DNA of 37,747 nucleotides, taken from NCBI RefSeq assembly GCF_016908645.1, contig NZ_JAFBEH010000022.1, forward strand, positions 1 through 37,747, given 5' to 3'. Below, piece after piece: positions 1 to 8,316 of this stretch (positions are counted from its first letter, which is position 1; each line of letters begins with the position of its first letter). Both the position numbers and the translations under genes were made by a program. The DNA is from Streptococcus loxodontisalivarius. Its GTDB lineage: Bacteria > Bacillota > Bacilli > Lactobacillales > Streptococcaceae. The notes under the pieces were generated by a model. It did not search any database, had not been told where the DNA came from, and saw only the letters and a list, made by a program, of their open reading frames with translations.

Positions 1-378
1 CCCTGCACAGTTCATTAGGTGCTTTAGCACCAATGAACCACTGCTGAGTGGAGAGGATGAAAGCTCCGCTTTCTCTATTTCCCACCTCAAACAGTACTGT
101 GGACTGTTTGAGCGTCAATAAATCAACTCTTACAGCCCTACTTTGATATCAAGCTTCGCTTGATTTTATCTGTAACCTAAAAAGGTTCCCCAAACCTTTT
201 TAGCTATGCGGAGGTGGGTTGAAAAAGTCCAGTGGACTTTTTCAAGTGGGAGATAAAGCTTACGAAGTAAGTGTCAAAAACAGTCTGGGGATAGACTGTT
301 TCAGGTCAGTAACCAAAAATAAAGAATTGCTGACAAAATCGAATTCCTTTGGAATTACCGATTTTTGTCCCACTCTCT
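1..378 (+). repeat. Mosaic hairpin repeat, copy A (left end cut by window)
   Basis: Bases 1-130 match 37536-37675 of copy C almost base for base, and the last ~45 bases match the right ends of copies B and C. It is a chain of short perfect hairpins: TTCATT-A-GGTGCT/AGCACC-AATGAA near 11-37, GAAAGC-TCC-GCTTTC near 59-73, ATCAAGC-TTC-GCTTGAT near 148-164, CTAAAAAGG/CCTTTTTAG near 178-203, GAAAAAGTCC-AGT-GGACTTTTTC at 221-243, AAACAGTCT/AGACTGTTT near 279-302, and the terminal AATTCC/GGAATT hairpin near 338-370. Between 'cagccctact' and 'gcggaggtggg' it carries hairpins absent from copies B and C. The 60-codon reading frame inside it has no ribosome site and is not a gene. Confidence 0.85.
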
Positions 379-390
379 TTTGCTCTGCAA

Positions 391-885
391 TTAGATTCTA
401 AAGAAAAATGAAAGGGTTGAAATCCCTGAGATGATAACAAGAACTGCCACGAAACGTCCGATCACTGCAGCAGAGAAGAAGGGTGCTGAGAAGAGGAGAA
501 GGGCAAAAACAAGTGCCACTAGGGCTGTACTTAGCTGACTATTTCCAGAAAAACCAGTTTGGCGAAGGCGATAGGCATGGCTAAACTGAACGATTGCTGA
601 GATTAAAAGCCAGTATGCAAGGATAGTGACAGCAACATTTGATAGAGCCCAAGTACTACTTGATAGTAAGATAAAACCAAAAATAATTGAAATCACTGCT
701 TGAATGAGCTGTAGAAGATGACCACGTTCGCCGCTAAAGTAAGCGATCAGCGTTGAGATACCTGATACAAACATAACCAGAGCAAAGAGCCAAGCAATGG
801 TAGCAGTAACAACTGCTGGGTTGACAAAGAGATAGATACCGACAAGAGTCACAATTGCACCTGCGGTAAGAGGGAACCATTTCAT
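391..885 (-). CDS. DUF308/HdeD-like small membrane protein
   Basis: A 164-residue, very hydrophobic protein with about six membrane helices in three hairpin-like pairs, starting right at the N terminus (MKWFPLTAGAIVTLVGIYLF). The repeated pattern of glycine-rich helix pairs fits the DUF308 (HdeD-like) family, usually 170-190 residues, whose molecular role is not settled. The start is supported by an AAGGAG site just upstream on the minus strand. It lies downstream of the nrtR terminator and is probably a separate unit. Its 3' end stops about 13 bases from the hairpin repeat, which may supply its end signal. Family assignment is by pattern recognition; the function is unknown. Confidence 0.75.
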   Translation of the reverse strand: MKWFPLTAGAIVTLVGIYLFVNPAVVTATIAWLFALVMFVSGISTLIAYFSGERGHLLQLIQAVISIIFGFILLSSSTWALSNVAVTILAYWLLISAIVQFSHAYRLRQTGFSGNSQLSTALVALVFALLLFSAPFFSAAVIGRFVAVLVIISGISTLSFFFRI

Positions 886-925
886 GAAAAAACTCCTTTT
901 TTATTCAAAATTAAGCTTATTTTAT

Positions 926-960
926 CGAAAATAAAAGGGAATGTCAAAGTCGGCATTCCC
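926..960 (-). terminator. Rho-independent terminator of nadR-pnuC-nrtR
   Basis: GGGAATG at 937-943 pairs with CATTCCC at 954-960. Read on the minus strand, the stem is followed by a TTTTATTTT run, directly after the nrtR stop codon. Confidence 0.85.
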
Positions 961-968
961 CAATCGTC

Positions 969-1730
969 TTAAATCGTTTTAATTGTATAGGTGTAAGTTG
1001 CAGCTTTCTTGGTCCGTGTTGCTTTCTTACGACCTGTTTTTTCAAAGATGTGTTTGAAGCGTCTCAAAAAGTTAGTCGAGTCCATCTTGGCATAGTCAGG
1101 ATTAAAGCTGGCAAAGAGTAGTCGAAAAGCTGATAAGGTTTCTTCTTCTGGCATGATTTGAAGGATAGTTGGATAGTATTCCAAACGGCCTCGAATACGA
1201 GTGACTGCTGTTTCAATGATTTGCCAGTGGTCAAAAGCAAGATCTTCCTGACTGATTTGTGACTCACCGTCCCAAAGTTCGATTTGACCGTCTGTATTTT
1301 TTAGGCTGATCCAGTGAGTTGATGCGGCATCATCGCCAGCCTCGACTTTTTGCCCATCTTCATAATGAAGGTAGCAGAGGTAGGCAACGCTGATAGTCCA
1401 AGCGCGTGGGTCACGATGAGGTGTACCTATTGTCAGGAGTTGCTCGATTTGCTTTTTGTCTAACTGTACATGGGTTTCTTCAAAGACCTCACGCATGACA
1501 GCCTGATCCAAGTCTTCTTGCTCATCAACGAAACCTCCACTTAGGGCATATTTCCCCTGAAAAGGGTGGTTTTTTCGCTTGATCAATAGAAGCTGGACTT
1601 GTCCACTGCAATATCTGAAAATCACACTATCCACTGTTACTGATGGACGAGGATATTTTTGACTATCTACTTCTTTATAGATTTTTAGAAATTCCTCTTC
1701 ACTACCAGTTGACTCAAAGTCTCTAGACAT
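969..1730 (-). CDS. nrtR: NrtR-type Nudix protein/regulator of NAD metabolism
   Basis: A 253-residue protein. An N-terminal Nudix domain (about 30-165) is followed by a basic winged-helix-like C-terminal domain (about 175-253, including FLRRFKHIFEKTGRKK), the NrtR architecture. NrtR proteins repress NAD-salvage genes and release DNA when ADP-ribose or a related metabolite binds the Nudix pocket. The Nudix box at about 65-88 is unusually complete for a regulator (GGFVDEQ...REVFEET), so hydrolase activity cannot be excluded. It is the last gene of nadR-pnuC-nrtR, 19 bases after pnuC, which supports a role in controlling that operon. Paired palindromes upstream of nadR are its probable operators (inference). 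The alternative is a plain ADP-ribose pyrophosphatase, which would not explain the C-terminal domain. Confidence 0.8.
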   Translation of the reverse strand: MSRDFESTGSEEEFLKIYKEVDSQKYPRPSVTVDSVIFRYCSGQVQLLLIKRKNHPFQGKYALSGGFVDEQEDLDQAVMREVFEETHVQLDKKQIEQLLTIGTPHRDPRAWTISVAYLCYLHYEDGQKVEAGDDAASTHWISLKNTDGQIELWDGESQISQEDLAFDHWQIIETAVTRIRGRLEYYPTILQIMPEEETLSAFRLLFASFNPDYAKMDSTNFLRRFKHIFEKTGRKKATRTKKAATYTYTIKTI

Positions 1731-1749
1731 GGTTTACCTCCTTACAGAA

Positions 1750-2538
1750 TTAGAGAGCCGCTTTTTTGGCTTCCTTACTCCAAGTATACCATCCATAGCA
1801 TGAATTTATCAAGTAAACCCAGTACATGCCTTGCATGTGAATACTTGTCCCCCACCAGAGGTAGATTGAAAAGAGATTCGTAGCAATCCAGAAGAGCCAT
1901 TGTTCCCAGTAGTAGCCAGTCATCAATAATTGCCCTGTAACATTGGTACCGTCAGTGATACTATCACGGAAAGGACGATTTGACCCAATTGATTGATAAG
2001 CAAATCCCATGAAAAGCCAAGTGAAGAGCGTTAGCAGGATATTTTTTATCCAGCCGGTGAAGCTAAGCGAACGAACGACAAAGCTTTGCTCTTCTTTTTT
2101 GAAGCGGCTAGCATTGAGCCAAAGAAAGAGACCGATAGGCTGCATGACGGTGAAGTAGAGAGTGGTGAAAACCTCTCCGTAAAATCCACTGCCTAGTGCA
2201 AGATAGAGGTAGATAAGAGAGTTTGTGAGACCGAAGAAGTAGTTGGAAACACGTCCTTCGTTCACAAAAATAACGCAGACAATACCTGTCCAGCTAGCCA
2301 CAAGTCCTAACCAGTCATGCTGCTTGGCATCAAGTGTCAGCTCAAGGATGATTGGAATACTTGAGAGGATGATGAGATAGCACCATTCAAAGACACTACG
2401 ATTGGCAAAGAGGTCTTTAAAAATCAATCGTGTTACTTCCTTAAAGCCCAATTCCTTAGCTTTCAAGGTCATATATTGGTAGCCTTCTCTTGTATTATAG
2501 AAGGTTTCTTGCCACTTTCTTTTCCAATTTGTAAACAT
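1750..2538 (-). CDS. pnuC: Nicotinamide riboside transporter PnuC
   Basis: A 262-residue membrane protein with about seven helices. It carries the PnuC core: W-x-G-I-V region, then GRVSNYFFGLTNSLIYLYLA and FYGEVFTTLYFTVMQPIGLFLW. PnuC carries nicotinamide riboside across the membrane by facilitated diffusion, and uptake is driven by phosphorylation inside the cell. It sits between nadR, whose kinase domain traps the riboside, and the Nudix regulator, with gaps of 11 and 19 bases, so the three form one transcript. The N-terminal ~45 residues are a charged cytoplasmic extension. Assignment is firm from motif and context. Confidence 0.9.
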   Translation of the reverse strand: MFTNWKRKWQETFYNTREGYQYMTLKAKELGFKEVTRLIFKDLFANRSVFEWCYLIILSSIPIILELTLDAKQHDWLGLVASWTGIVCVIFVNEGRVSNYFFGLTNSLIYLYLALGSGFYGEVFTTLYFTVMQPIGLFLWLNASRFKKEEQSFVVRSLSFTGWIKNILLTLFTWLFMGFAYQSIGSNRPFRDSITDGTNVTGQLLMTGYYWEQWLFWIATNLFSIYLWWGTSIHMQGMYWVYLINSCYGWYTWSKEAKKAAL

Positions 2539-2549
2539 AAGATGTCTCC

Positions 2550-3656
2550 TTAAATATCAATGTGTAAGCGATTTTTGATTTCTTTTTTAGCTTGGTGATA
2601 GTTATCTGAGAAGAAATTCTCTGGACTACTGTTTTCACCTAAAATAACGATTTTATCTTTAAAAGGTTCAAGTAATTTTAGTAGGTGTTGGGTAAACCAA
2701 TCTCGGGTTTGAGCGTCAGCCATTGTCATATCTCTAAAACCATCGTCAACATAGTCTGATTTTGGTAAAATAACGAAAATCAAATCCCATTTTTCACGAG
2801 CCTGTGTCACCTGATAAAGGCGATCCAGCATGTCAAACTCTTCCTGACTGATACTTTCTTTGAGGTAGTAATCGATATAAACCTTGGTTACAGTTGAGTT
2901 GGTATCAGCGAAAACTAATCCCTGGTGTTGACCTTTATCAATCATTTCAGCAGTCTGAGCATACTGGTCTGTCAGCAAATGAATGTAGTCATTTGTATCC
3001 AATTCATCATCACGGACATTGTATTTTTCCTGGTATTCACGAGCATACTCTAGTGAAGAAGGAGCGTTATAAGTTCTGGCTAGATCCTTAACCATCGTCG
3101 TCTTACCTCCACTAGCTGATCCGACAACCAAAACCTTGCGTGTGAAGTGTCGGCGAAATGGTTTGGTAATAAAGCGCCAATTGTATAGAGGATTTTCTCG
3201 AATTTCAGTTGCAGAGATATTAATAGTAGAACGTTGCACTAGCTCAACCTGAGCATGTGGTAGAAAGTCCTTGATACGGCTGACATACTCCTTTTCACCA
3301 ACAAAGAAAGTCAGCTGATCATACTCTTCTATATTTTTGGCAATCAGATTTTGAAGAGCTTCCATCCAAGGTTGCCAACCGTCAGGATAAGATGGCATAC
3401 CTTCCTCATCGAGTTTATCTACGAGAACAAGGTCGTCATCATAGAAGACTTCTCGAACGTAGCGGAAGCGGCGATTGAGAGAAAGCCCTGCGCGTGCTCC
3501 ACGGTCTCGATCATCATTGCTGCCGCTCACAACTACCAAAACCTGATCTGTTTGACGCTTTGCCTTGGTAATAAGATCAACGTGACCAATATGCATTGGG
3601 GCAAAGGTACCGAAAACGATACCGATTTTTTTGCCGTTTAATTGTCGTCTTTTCAT
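2550..3656 (-). CDS. nadR: Bifunctional NMN adenylyltransferase / ribosylnicotinamide kinase NadR
   Basis: A 368-residue two-domain enzyme of NAD salvage. Residues 10-160 form the nucleotidyltransferase domain, with HIGH at 22-25 and ISATEIR at 147-153. Residues 172-368 form the P-loop ribosylnicotinamide kinase domain, with GSASGGKTT at 179-187. Together they convert nicotinamide riboside to NMN and then NAD. The N-terminal helix-turn-helix of enterobacterial NadR is absent, so this version is not a repressor itself; regulation is probably by the downstream NrtR-type protein. The start ATG is preceded by AAAGAGGT. It is the first gene of the operon, with a consensus-like promoter at 3702-3730. 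Confidence 0.93.
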   Translation of the reverse strand: MKRRQLNGKKIGIVFGTFAPMHIGHVDLITKAKRQTDQVLVVVSGSNDDRDRGARAGLSLNRRFRYVREVFYDDDLVLVDKLDEEGMPSYPDGWQPWMEALQNLIAKNIEEYDQLTFFVGEKEYVSRIKDFLPHAQVELVQRSTINISATEIRENPLYNWRFITKPFRRHFTRKVLVVGSASGGKTTMVKDLARTYNAPSSLEYAREYQEKYNVRDDELDTNDYIHLLTDQYAQTAEMIDKGQHQGLVFADTNSTVTKVYIDYYLKESISQEEFDMLDRLYQVTQAREKWDLIFVILPKSDYVDDGFRDMTMADAQTRDWFTQHLLKLLEPFKDKIVILGENSSPENFFSDNYHQAKKEIKNRLHIDI

Positions 3657-3679
3657 AAGAAAGACCTCTTTCTTTTTAG

Positions 3680-3699
3680 AAATAGTAAATTTACTAAAT
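3680..3699. promoter_or_regulatory. Palindromic operator 1 of nadR operon (NrtR-type, inferred)
   Basis: AAATAGTA-AATT-TACTAAAT, containing the perfect palindrome TAGTAAATTTACTA at 3683-3696. It covers the expected transcription start of nadR, just downstream of the -10 element. The binder is inferred from context. Confidence 0.65.
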
Positions 3700-3701
3700 T
3701 G

Positions 3702-3730
3702 ATAATAGCACAGCTTTTTGCATTTGTAAA
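3702..3730 (-). promoter_or_regulatory. nadR operon promoter
   Basis: On the minus strand, TTTACA (3725-3730) is followed by 17 bases and TATTAT (3702-3707). It sits exactly between the two palindromic operators. Confidence 0.8.
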
Positions 3731-3733
3731 GAG

Positions 3734-3753
3734 AAATAGTAAAAATACTATTT
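3734..3753. promoter_or_regulatory. Palindromic operator 2 of nadR operon (NrtR-type, inferred)
   Basis: AAATAGTA-AAAA-TACTATTT has eight-base perfect arms. It lies immediately upstream of the nadR -35 element and starts 54 bases from operator 1, about five helical turns, on the same DNA face. Confidence 0.65.
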
Positions 3754-3858
3754 TAAAAACTAAAAAATATTTTATTCTTCTATTAGAAAATAAGACATAT
3801 AGGAAAGCGTAACCAAGTCTTAATTGATAATGGTTTTAAACTATATGACAACATTCTA

Positions 3859-3876
3859 TGTTATAAAATCTAACAT
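3859..3876 (+). promoter_or_regulatory. GlnR-type operator upstream of gdhA
   Basis: TGTTA-TAAAATC-TAACAT matches the GlnR consensus TGTNA-N7-TNACAT without a mismatch. It lies about 40 bases upstream of the gdhA -35 element. GlnR control of gdhA is established in pneumococcus; here it is inferred from the site. The rest of the 337-base gene-free stretch 3657-3993 holds the nadR operators and promoter and the gdhA promoter. Confidence 0.75.
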
Positions 3877-3914
3877 TTACTTGAAAGTTCTGAAAAAAAG
3901 TTTTCACAAAATCC

Positions 3915-3943
3915 TTGACAAAAATATTCAGAAAATTTATACT
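3915..3943 (+). promoter_or_regulatory. gdhA promoter with CodY-like box in the spacer
   Basis: TTGACA (3915-3920), 17 bases, TATACT (3938-3943). The spacer carries AATATTCAGAAAATT (3923-3937), which differs at one of 15 positions from the CodY consensus AATTTTCWGAAAATT. A weaker CodY-like 15-mer (11/15) lies at 3884-3898. CodY bound here would block RNA polymerase. Confidence 0.8.
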
Positions 3944-3957
3944 ATTCCATGTAATAA

Positions 3958-5343
<1,386 letters not shown>

Positions 5344-5393
5344 GATTAAACAGATCTACTTTTGTTGAAAAGCTTTCGATAAAGATAATCAGA

Positions 5394-5421
5394 AAGAACT
5401 CAGGAAACTGGGTTCTTTTTT
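5394..5421 (+). terminator. gdhA terminator
   Basis: AAGAACTCAG, loop GAAA, CTGGGTTCTT (one G-U pair), then a T run. The next promoter's -10 element starts only three bases further on. Confidence 0.88.
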
Positions 5422-5429
5422 GGTATAAT
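5421..5429 (+). promoter_or_regulatory. Extended -10 promoter of the GNAT gene
   Basis: TGG-TATAAT is an exact extended -10 (TGnTATAAT) with no good -35 element. The predicted start near 5436 would leave a leader of about ten bases, holding only the AGGAGG site. Confidence 0.55.
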
Positions 5430-5446
5430 GAAAAAGGAGGTAACTT

Positions 5447-5851
5447 ATGTTGACATTTCAAGAATTTGGTTCAGAACAGTTAGATAGAGTTAAAGAAATT
5501 TATAGTGAGATGGGTTGGACAAGTTATTTGGGTGATGATGATAAGTTAAGACGCTCTTTTGATAACAGTCTTGATATTTTAGGTGCTTTTGAGGATGCTA
5601 GTTTAATCGGTTTTATTCGTTGTGTCGGTGACGGAGAACATATTTTATTGGTTCAAGACTTGATTATTGCTAAAAAATATCAAAGACAGGGGTTGGGAAC
5701 AAGCTTATTCAGGAAAATCTGGGATAAGTACAATCATGTACGTATGTTTCAAGTAAATACGGATTTAGAAGATAAGGTTGATAATTATTTTTATCAGTCT
5801 TTTGGAATGAAGACGTTACAAGAAGGACATATGATATCGTATTTTAGATGA
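5447..5851 (+). CDS. GNAT family N-acetyltransferase
   Basis: A 134-residue GNAT-fold protein. The acetyl-CoA-binding motif A is visible as VQDLIIAKKYQRQGLGTSLFRKIW (about 69-92), with the R/Q-x-x-G-x-G/A loop as QRQGLG. The C-terminal YQSFGM segment is also typical. Small stand-alone GNATs acetylate varied amines, and the substrate cannot be read from the sequence. The start ATG follows AAGGAGG at ideal spacing. It has its own extended -10 promoter directly after the gdhA terminator and is followed 29 bases later by the deformylase-like gene, so the two may be cotranscribed. Confidence 0.85.
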   Translation: MLTFQEFGSEQLDRVKEIYSEMGWTSYLGDDDKLRRSFDNSLDILGAFEDASLIGFIRCVGDGEHILLVQDLIIAKKYQRQGLGTSLFRKIWDKYNHVRMFQVNTDLEDKVDNYFYQSFGMKTLQEGHMISYFR

Positions 5852-5880
5852 TATAAAAACAGTGACTTAGAGGAGAAAAT

Positions 5881-6291
5881 ATGATTAAACCAATTTGTAA
5901 GGACACATTCTTTTTAGCACAGACATCGCAAGAGGCGACCAAGGATGATCTCTACTTAGCGCAGGATTTGCAGGATACTCTTGAAGCTAATAAAGAAGCC
6001 TGTGTCGGTATGGCAGCCAATATGATTGGTATCAAAAAACGTGTGATTATTATCAATATGGGTCTAGGAAATCTAGTTATGTTTAACCCTGTTGTTATCA
6101 ATAAAGCTCTGCCATTTGATGCTGAAGAATCTTGTCTTTCCTTGACTGGAAGTCGCAAAACAGTGAGGTATCAGAGATTAGAGGTTTCCTTTTATGATAT
6201 TCATTGGAAGAAGCAGACCATGCTCCTGACAGGCTTTCAAGCGCAGATTTGTCAGCATGAGTTGGATCATCTGGAAGGCATTGTTATCTAG
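5881..6291 (+). CDS. Peptide deformylase-like protein with altered motif 1
   Basis: A 136-residue protein of the peptide deformylase fold, which removes the formyl group from nascent N-terminal methionine. Metal-site motifs are HELDH (126-130) and ESCLS (83-87, normally EGCLS). Motif 1, usually G-L-A-A-x-Q-I/V-G, reads GMAANMIG (43-50), so the active-site glutamine is replaced by Met48. Such divergent, short type-III-like deformylase homologues are common second copies in Firmicutes and may be weakly active or have another substrate. At 136 residues it is much shorter than the main Gram-positive Def (about 200). The start is supported by AGAGGAG upstream. It follows a GNAT gene, so a shared role in N-terminal processing is possible but unproven. 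Confidence 0.8.
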   Translation: MIKPICKDTFFLAQTSQEATKDDLYLAQDLQDTLEANKEACVGMAANMIGIKKRVIIINMGLGNLVMFNPVVINKALPFDAEESCLSLTGSRKTVRYQRLEVSFYDIHWKKQTMLLTGFQAQICQHELDHLEGIVI

Positions 6292-6358
6292 CTTTTTGAT
6301 AGAAAAATATTGTAAAATAGGCTATAATTGAAAAGATAATAAAAAGAAAGAGGCTTGT

Positions 6359-7285
6359 ATGAAAAAATTATCGATTGTTGTACCATGTTACAATGAAGAG
6401 TTAACAATACACCCCTTCTTGGAAGCAACGCAAAAGGTTGAAGCTCAGATGGCTGATCAACTCATTTTTGACTATATCTTTGTTAATGACGGCTCTAAAG
6501 ACAAAACATTGGAAGTTTTACGTCAAGTTGCTGGCCAATTTGAGAATGTTCACTATCTCTCTTTTTCACGAAATTTTGGGAAAGAAGCAGGGCTTTTAGC
6601 AGGACTTGAAGCTGCAGATGGTGATTTGATTACAGTTATGGATGCTGATTTGCAAGATCCCCCTGAACTCTTGATTGAGATGTTTGCTAAGATTGAAGAG
6701 GGATATGATGTTGTCGGTACACGTCGTGCTGACCGTAAGGGAGAGCCTTTCATTCGCTCTCTTTTTGCTAAGACTTTCTACTGGTTAATCAATAAAATCT
6801 CCTCAACAGAGATGGTGGATGGGGCACGAGACTTCCGCCTGATGACACGTCAAGTCGTTGATAGTATTTTAGAACTGAAAGAGGTCAATCGTTTTTCAAA
6901 AGGACTCTTCTCTTGGGTTGGTTTTGATGTGGCTTATGTCGCCTATGAAAATCGTGAACGTGTTGCAGGTGAGACTTCGTGGTCATTCTGGAGCCTGCTC
7001 CGTTATTCAATGGATGGTTTTATCAACTTTTCAGAGGCTCCGCTCAATCTCGCCATGTGGTCTGGTGCAGGTGCCTTTGTGCTATCTCTCTTGGGGATTG
7101 CATTTGTGGTAATCCGTAAATTAACCATCGGAGGCAGTATTGCAGGTTGGGCAAGTACGGTGACTATCATTCTCTTTATCGGCGGTTTGCAATTGTTGGC
7201 GCTGGGGATTATCGGGAAGTATATTGCCAAGATTTTCTTGGAAACCAAGAAACGCCCTGTTTACCTGATTAAAGAAAAAGGATGA
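6359..7285 (+). CDS. Polyprenyl-phosphate glycosyltransferase (GT2, GtrB/CsbB-like)
   Basis: A 308-residue family-2 glycosyltransferase. The N-terminal catalytic domain (about 1-225) has VVPCYNEE, VNDGSKDKT and the metal-binding DADLQDPPEL. Two C-terminal membrane helices lie at about 230-250 and 262-285. This layout is that of enzymes that move a sugar from a nucleotide donor to undecaprenyl phosphate on the cytoplasmic face, producing a lipid-linked sugar for side-chain decoration of surface glycans. It lies just upstream of rmlD (dTDP-rhamnose synthesis), suggesting a link to rhamnose cell-wall polysaccharide. The sugar is not determinable from sequence. The start is preceded by AAAGAGG. 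A -10-like TATAAT lies at 6323-6328 without a clear -35. Confidence 0.88.
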   Translation: MKKLSIVVPCYNEELTIHPFLEATQKVEAQMADQLIFDYIFVNDGSKDKTLEVLRQVAGQFENVHYLSFSRNFGKEAGLLAGLEAADGDLITVMDADLQDPPELLIEMFAKIEEGYDVVGTRRADRKGEPFIRSLFAKTFYWLINKISSTEMVDGARDFRLMTRQVVDSILELKEVNRFSKGLFSWVGFDVAYVAYENRERVAGETSWSFWSLLRYSMDGFINFSEAPLNLAMWSGAGAFVLSLLGIAFVVIRKLTIGGSIAGWASTVTIILFIGGLQLLALGIIGKYIAKIFLETKKRPVYLIKEKG

Positions 7286-7358
7286 AAATTTTAACAATTT
7301 GCGTTAAAATAGATATGTATTACATTTAAGGCTTGAACTTAAAAAGAAGGAGACAAAC

Positions 7359-8210
7359 ATGATTTTAGTTACTGGTGCAAATGGACAATTGGGTACAGAG
7401 CTCCGCTATTTGCTTGACGAACGAAATGAAGACTATGTAGCTGTTGACGTTGCGGAAATGGATATCACTGACGCAGCAAAAGTTGATGAAGTTTTTGCAG
7501 AAGTGAAACCTAGCTTGGTTTACCACTGTGCAGCCTACACAGCAGTTGATGCTGCAGAAGATGAGGGTAAAGAACTCAACTATGCCATCAACGTGACTGG
7601 TACTGAAAATGTTGCCAAAGCTGCTGCCAAATACGGTGCAACACTTGTTTACATTTCAACAGACTATGTTTTTGATGGTGAAAAACCAGTCGGTCAAGAG
7701 TGGCTTGAAACGGATACACCGGATCCTAAAACAGAGTACGGTCGTACAAAACGTTTGGGTGAAGAAGCAGTTGAAAAATATGCTGACAAATTCTACATCA
7801 TCCGTACAGCTTGGGTATTTGGTAACTATGGTAAGAACTTTGTCTTCACTATGCAAGCTCTTGCTGAGAAACACCCACGCTTGACAGTTGTTAATGACCA
7901 ACACGGTCGTCCAACTTGGACACGTACCTTGGCTGAATTTATGACTTACTTGGCAGAAAACCAAAAAGAATTTGGTTACTACCACTTGTCAAATGACGCT
8001 TCAGAAGACACAACTTGGTATGATTTTGCAGTGGAAATCTTGAAAGATACAGATGTTGAAGTAGCACCAGTTGACTCATCATCATTCCCAGCAAAAGCAA
8101 AACGTCCTCTTAACTCAACAATGAGCCTTGAAAAAGCGAAAGCTACTGGCTTTGTCATTCCAACATGGCAAGATGCTTTGAAAGAATTCTACAAACAAGG
8201 GAAAAAATAA
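7359..8210 (+). CDS. rmlD: dTDP-4-dehydrorhamnose reductase
   Basis: A 283-residue short-chain-type reductase catalysing the last step of dTDP-L-rhamnose synthesis, the donor for streptococcal rhamnose cell-wall polysaccharides. The NAD(P)-binding GANGQLG is at 6-12, STDYVFDG at 100-107, and the catalytic Y-x-x-x-K is Y127/K131. Length is normal. An AAGGAG site precedes the ATG. It follows the GT2 gene by 73 bases and ends at a strong terminator at 8217. The rest of the rhamnose pathway is not in this window. Confidence 0.95.
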   Translation: MILVTGANGQLGTELRYLLDERNEDYVAVDVAEMDITDAAKVDEVFAEVKPSLVYHCAAYTAVDAAEDEGKELNYAINVTGTENVAKAAAKYGATLVYISTDYVFDGEKPVGQEWLETDTPDPKTEYGRTKRLGEEAVEKYADKFYIIRTAWVFGNYGKNFVFTMQALAEKHPRLTVVNDQHGRPTWTRTLAEFMTYLAENQKEFGYYHLSNDASEDTTWYDFAVEILKDTDVEVAPVDSSSFPAKAKRPLNSTMSLEKAKATGFVIPTWQDALKEFYKQGKK

Positions 8211-8216
8211 GAAATG

Positions 8217-8246
8217 AAAGTCGACTTGGGTCGGCTTTTTTCTTTT
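8217..8246 (+). terminator. rmlD terminator
   Basis: AAAGTCGAC, loop TTGG, GTCGGCTTT (one wobble pair), followed by TTTTCTTTT. Confidence 0.88.
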
Positions 8247-8260
8247 ATGTATCAGAGGTA

Positions 8261-8289
8261 TTGACAATTTTTTGAAAACGCTTTATAAT
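8261..8289 (+). promoter_or_regulatory. Consensus promoter with cre-like site
   Basis: Perfect TTGACA (8261-8266), 17 bases, TATAAT (8284-8289). The spacer and -10 overlap TGAAAACGCTTTAT (8273-8286), which fits 12 of 14 positions of the CcpA cre consensus TGWAANCGNTNWCA. Carbon catabolite repression is therefore plausible. Confidence 0.75.
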
Positions 8290-8316
8290 TATTGTGAAAA
8301 TTTTAGGAGGTTGTTT

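Noticed and set aside
1..378. CRISPR-like array
   Set aside because: The repeated units are different palindromes, not one repeat with unique spacers, and there are no cas genes.
219..401. 60-codon reading frame in the left repeat
   Set aside because: It lies entirely in hairpin modules of the repeat, lacks a ribosome site and has no recognisable protein features.
7656..7985. 109-codon minus-strand frame inside rmlD
   Set aside because: Shadow of a highly conserved, codon-biased gene; no promoter or ribosome site.
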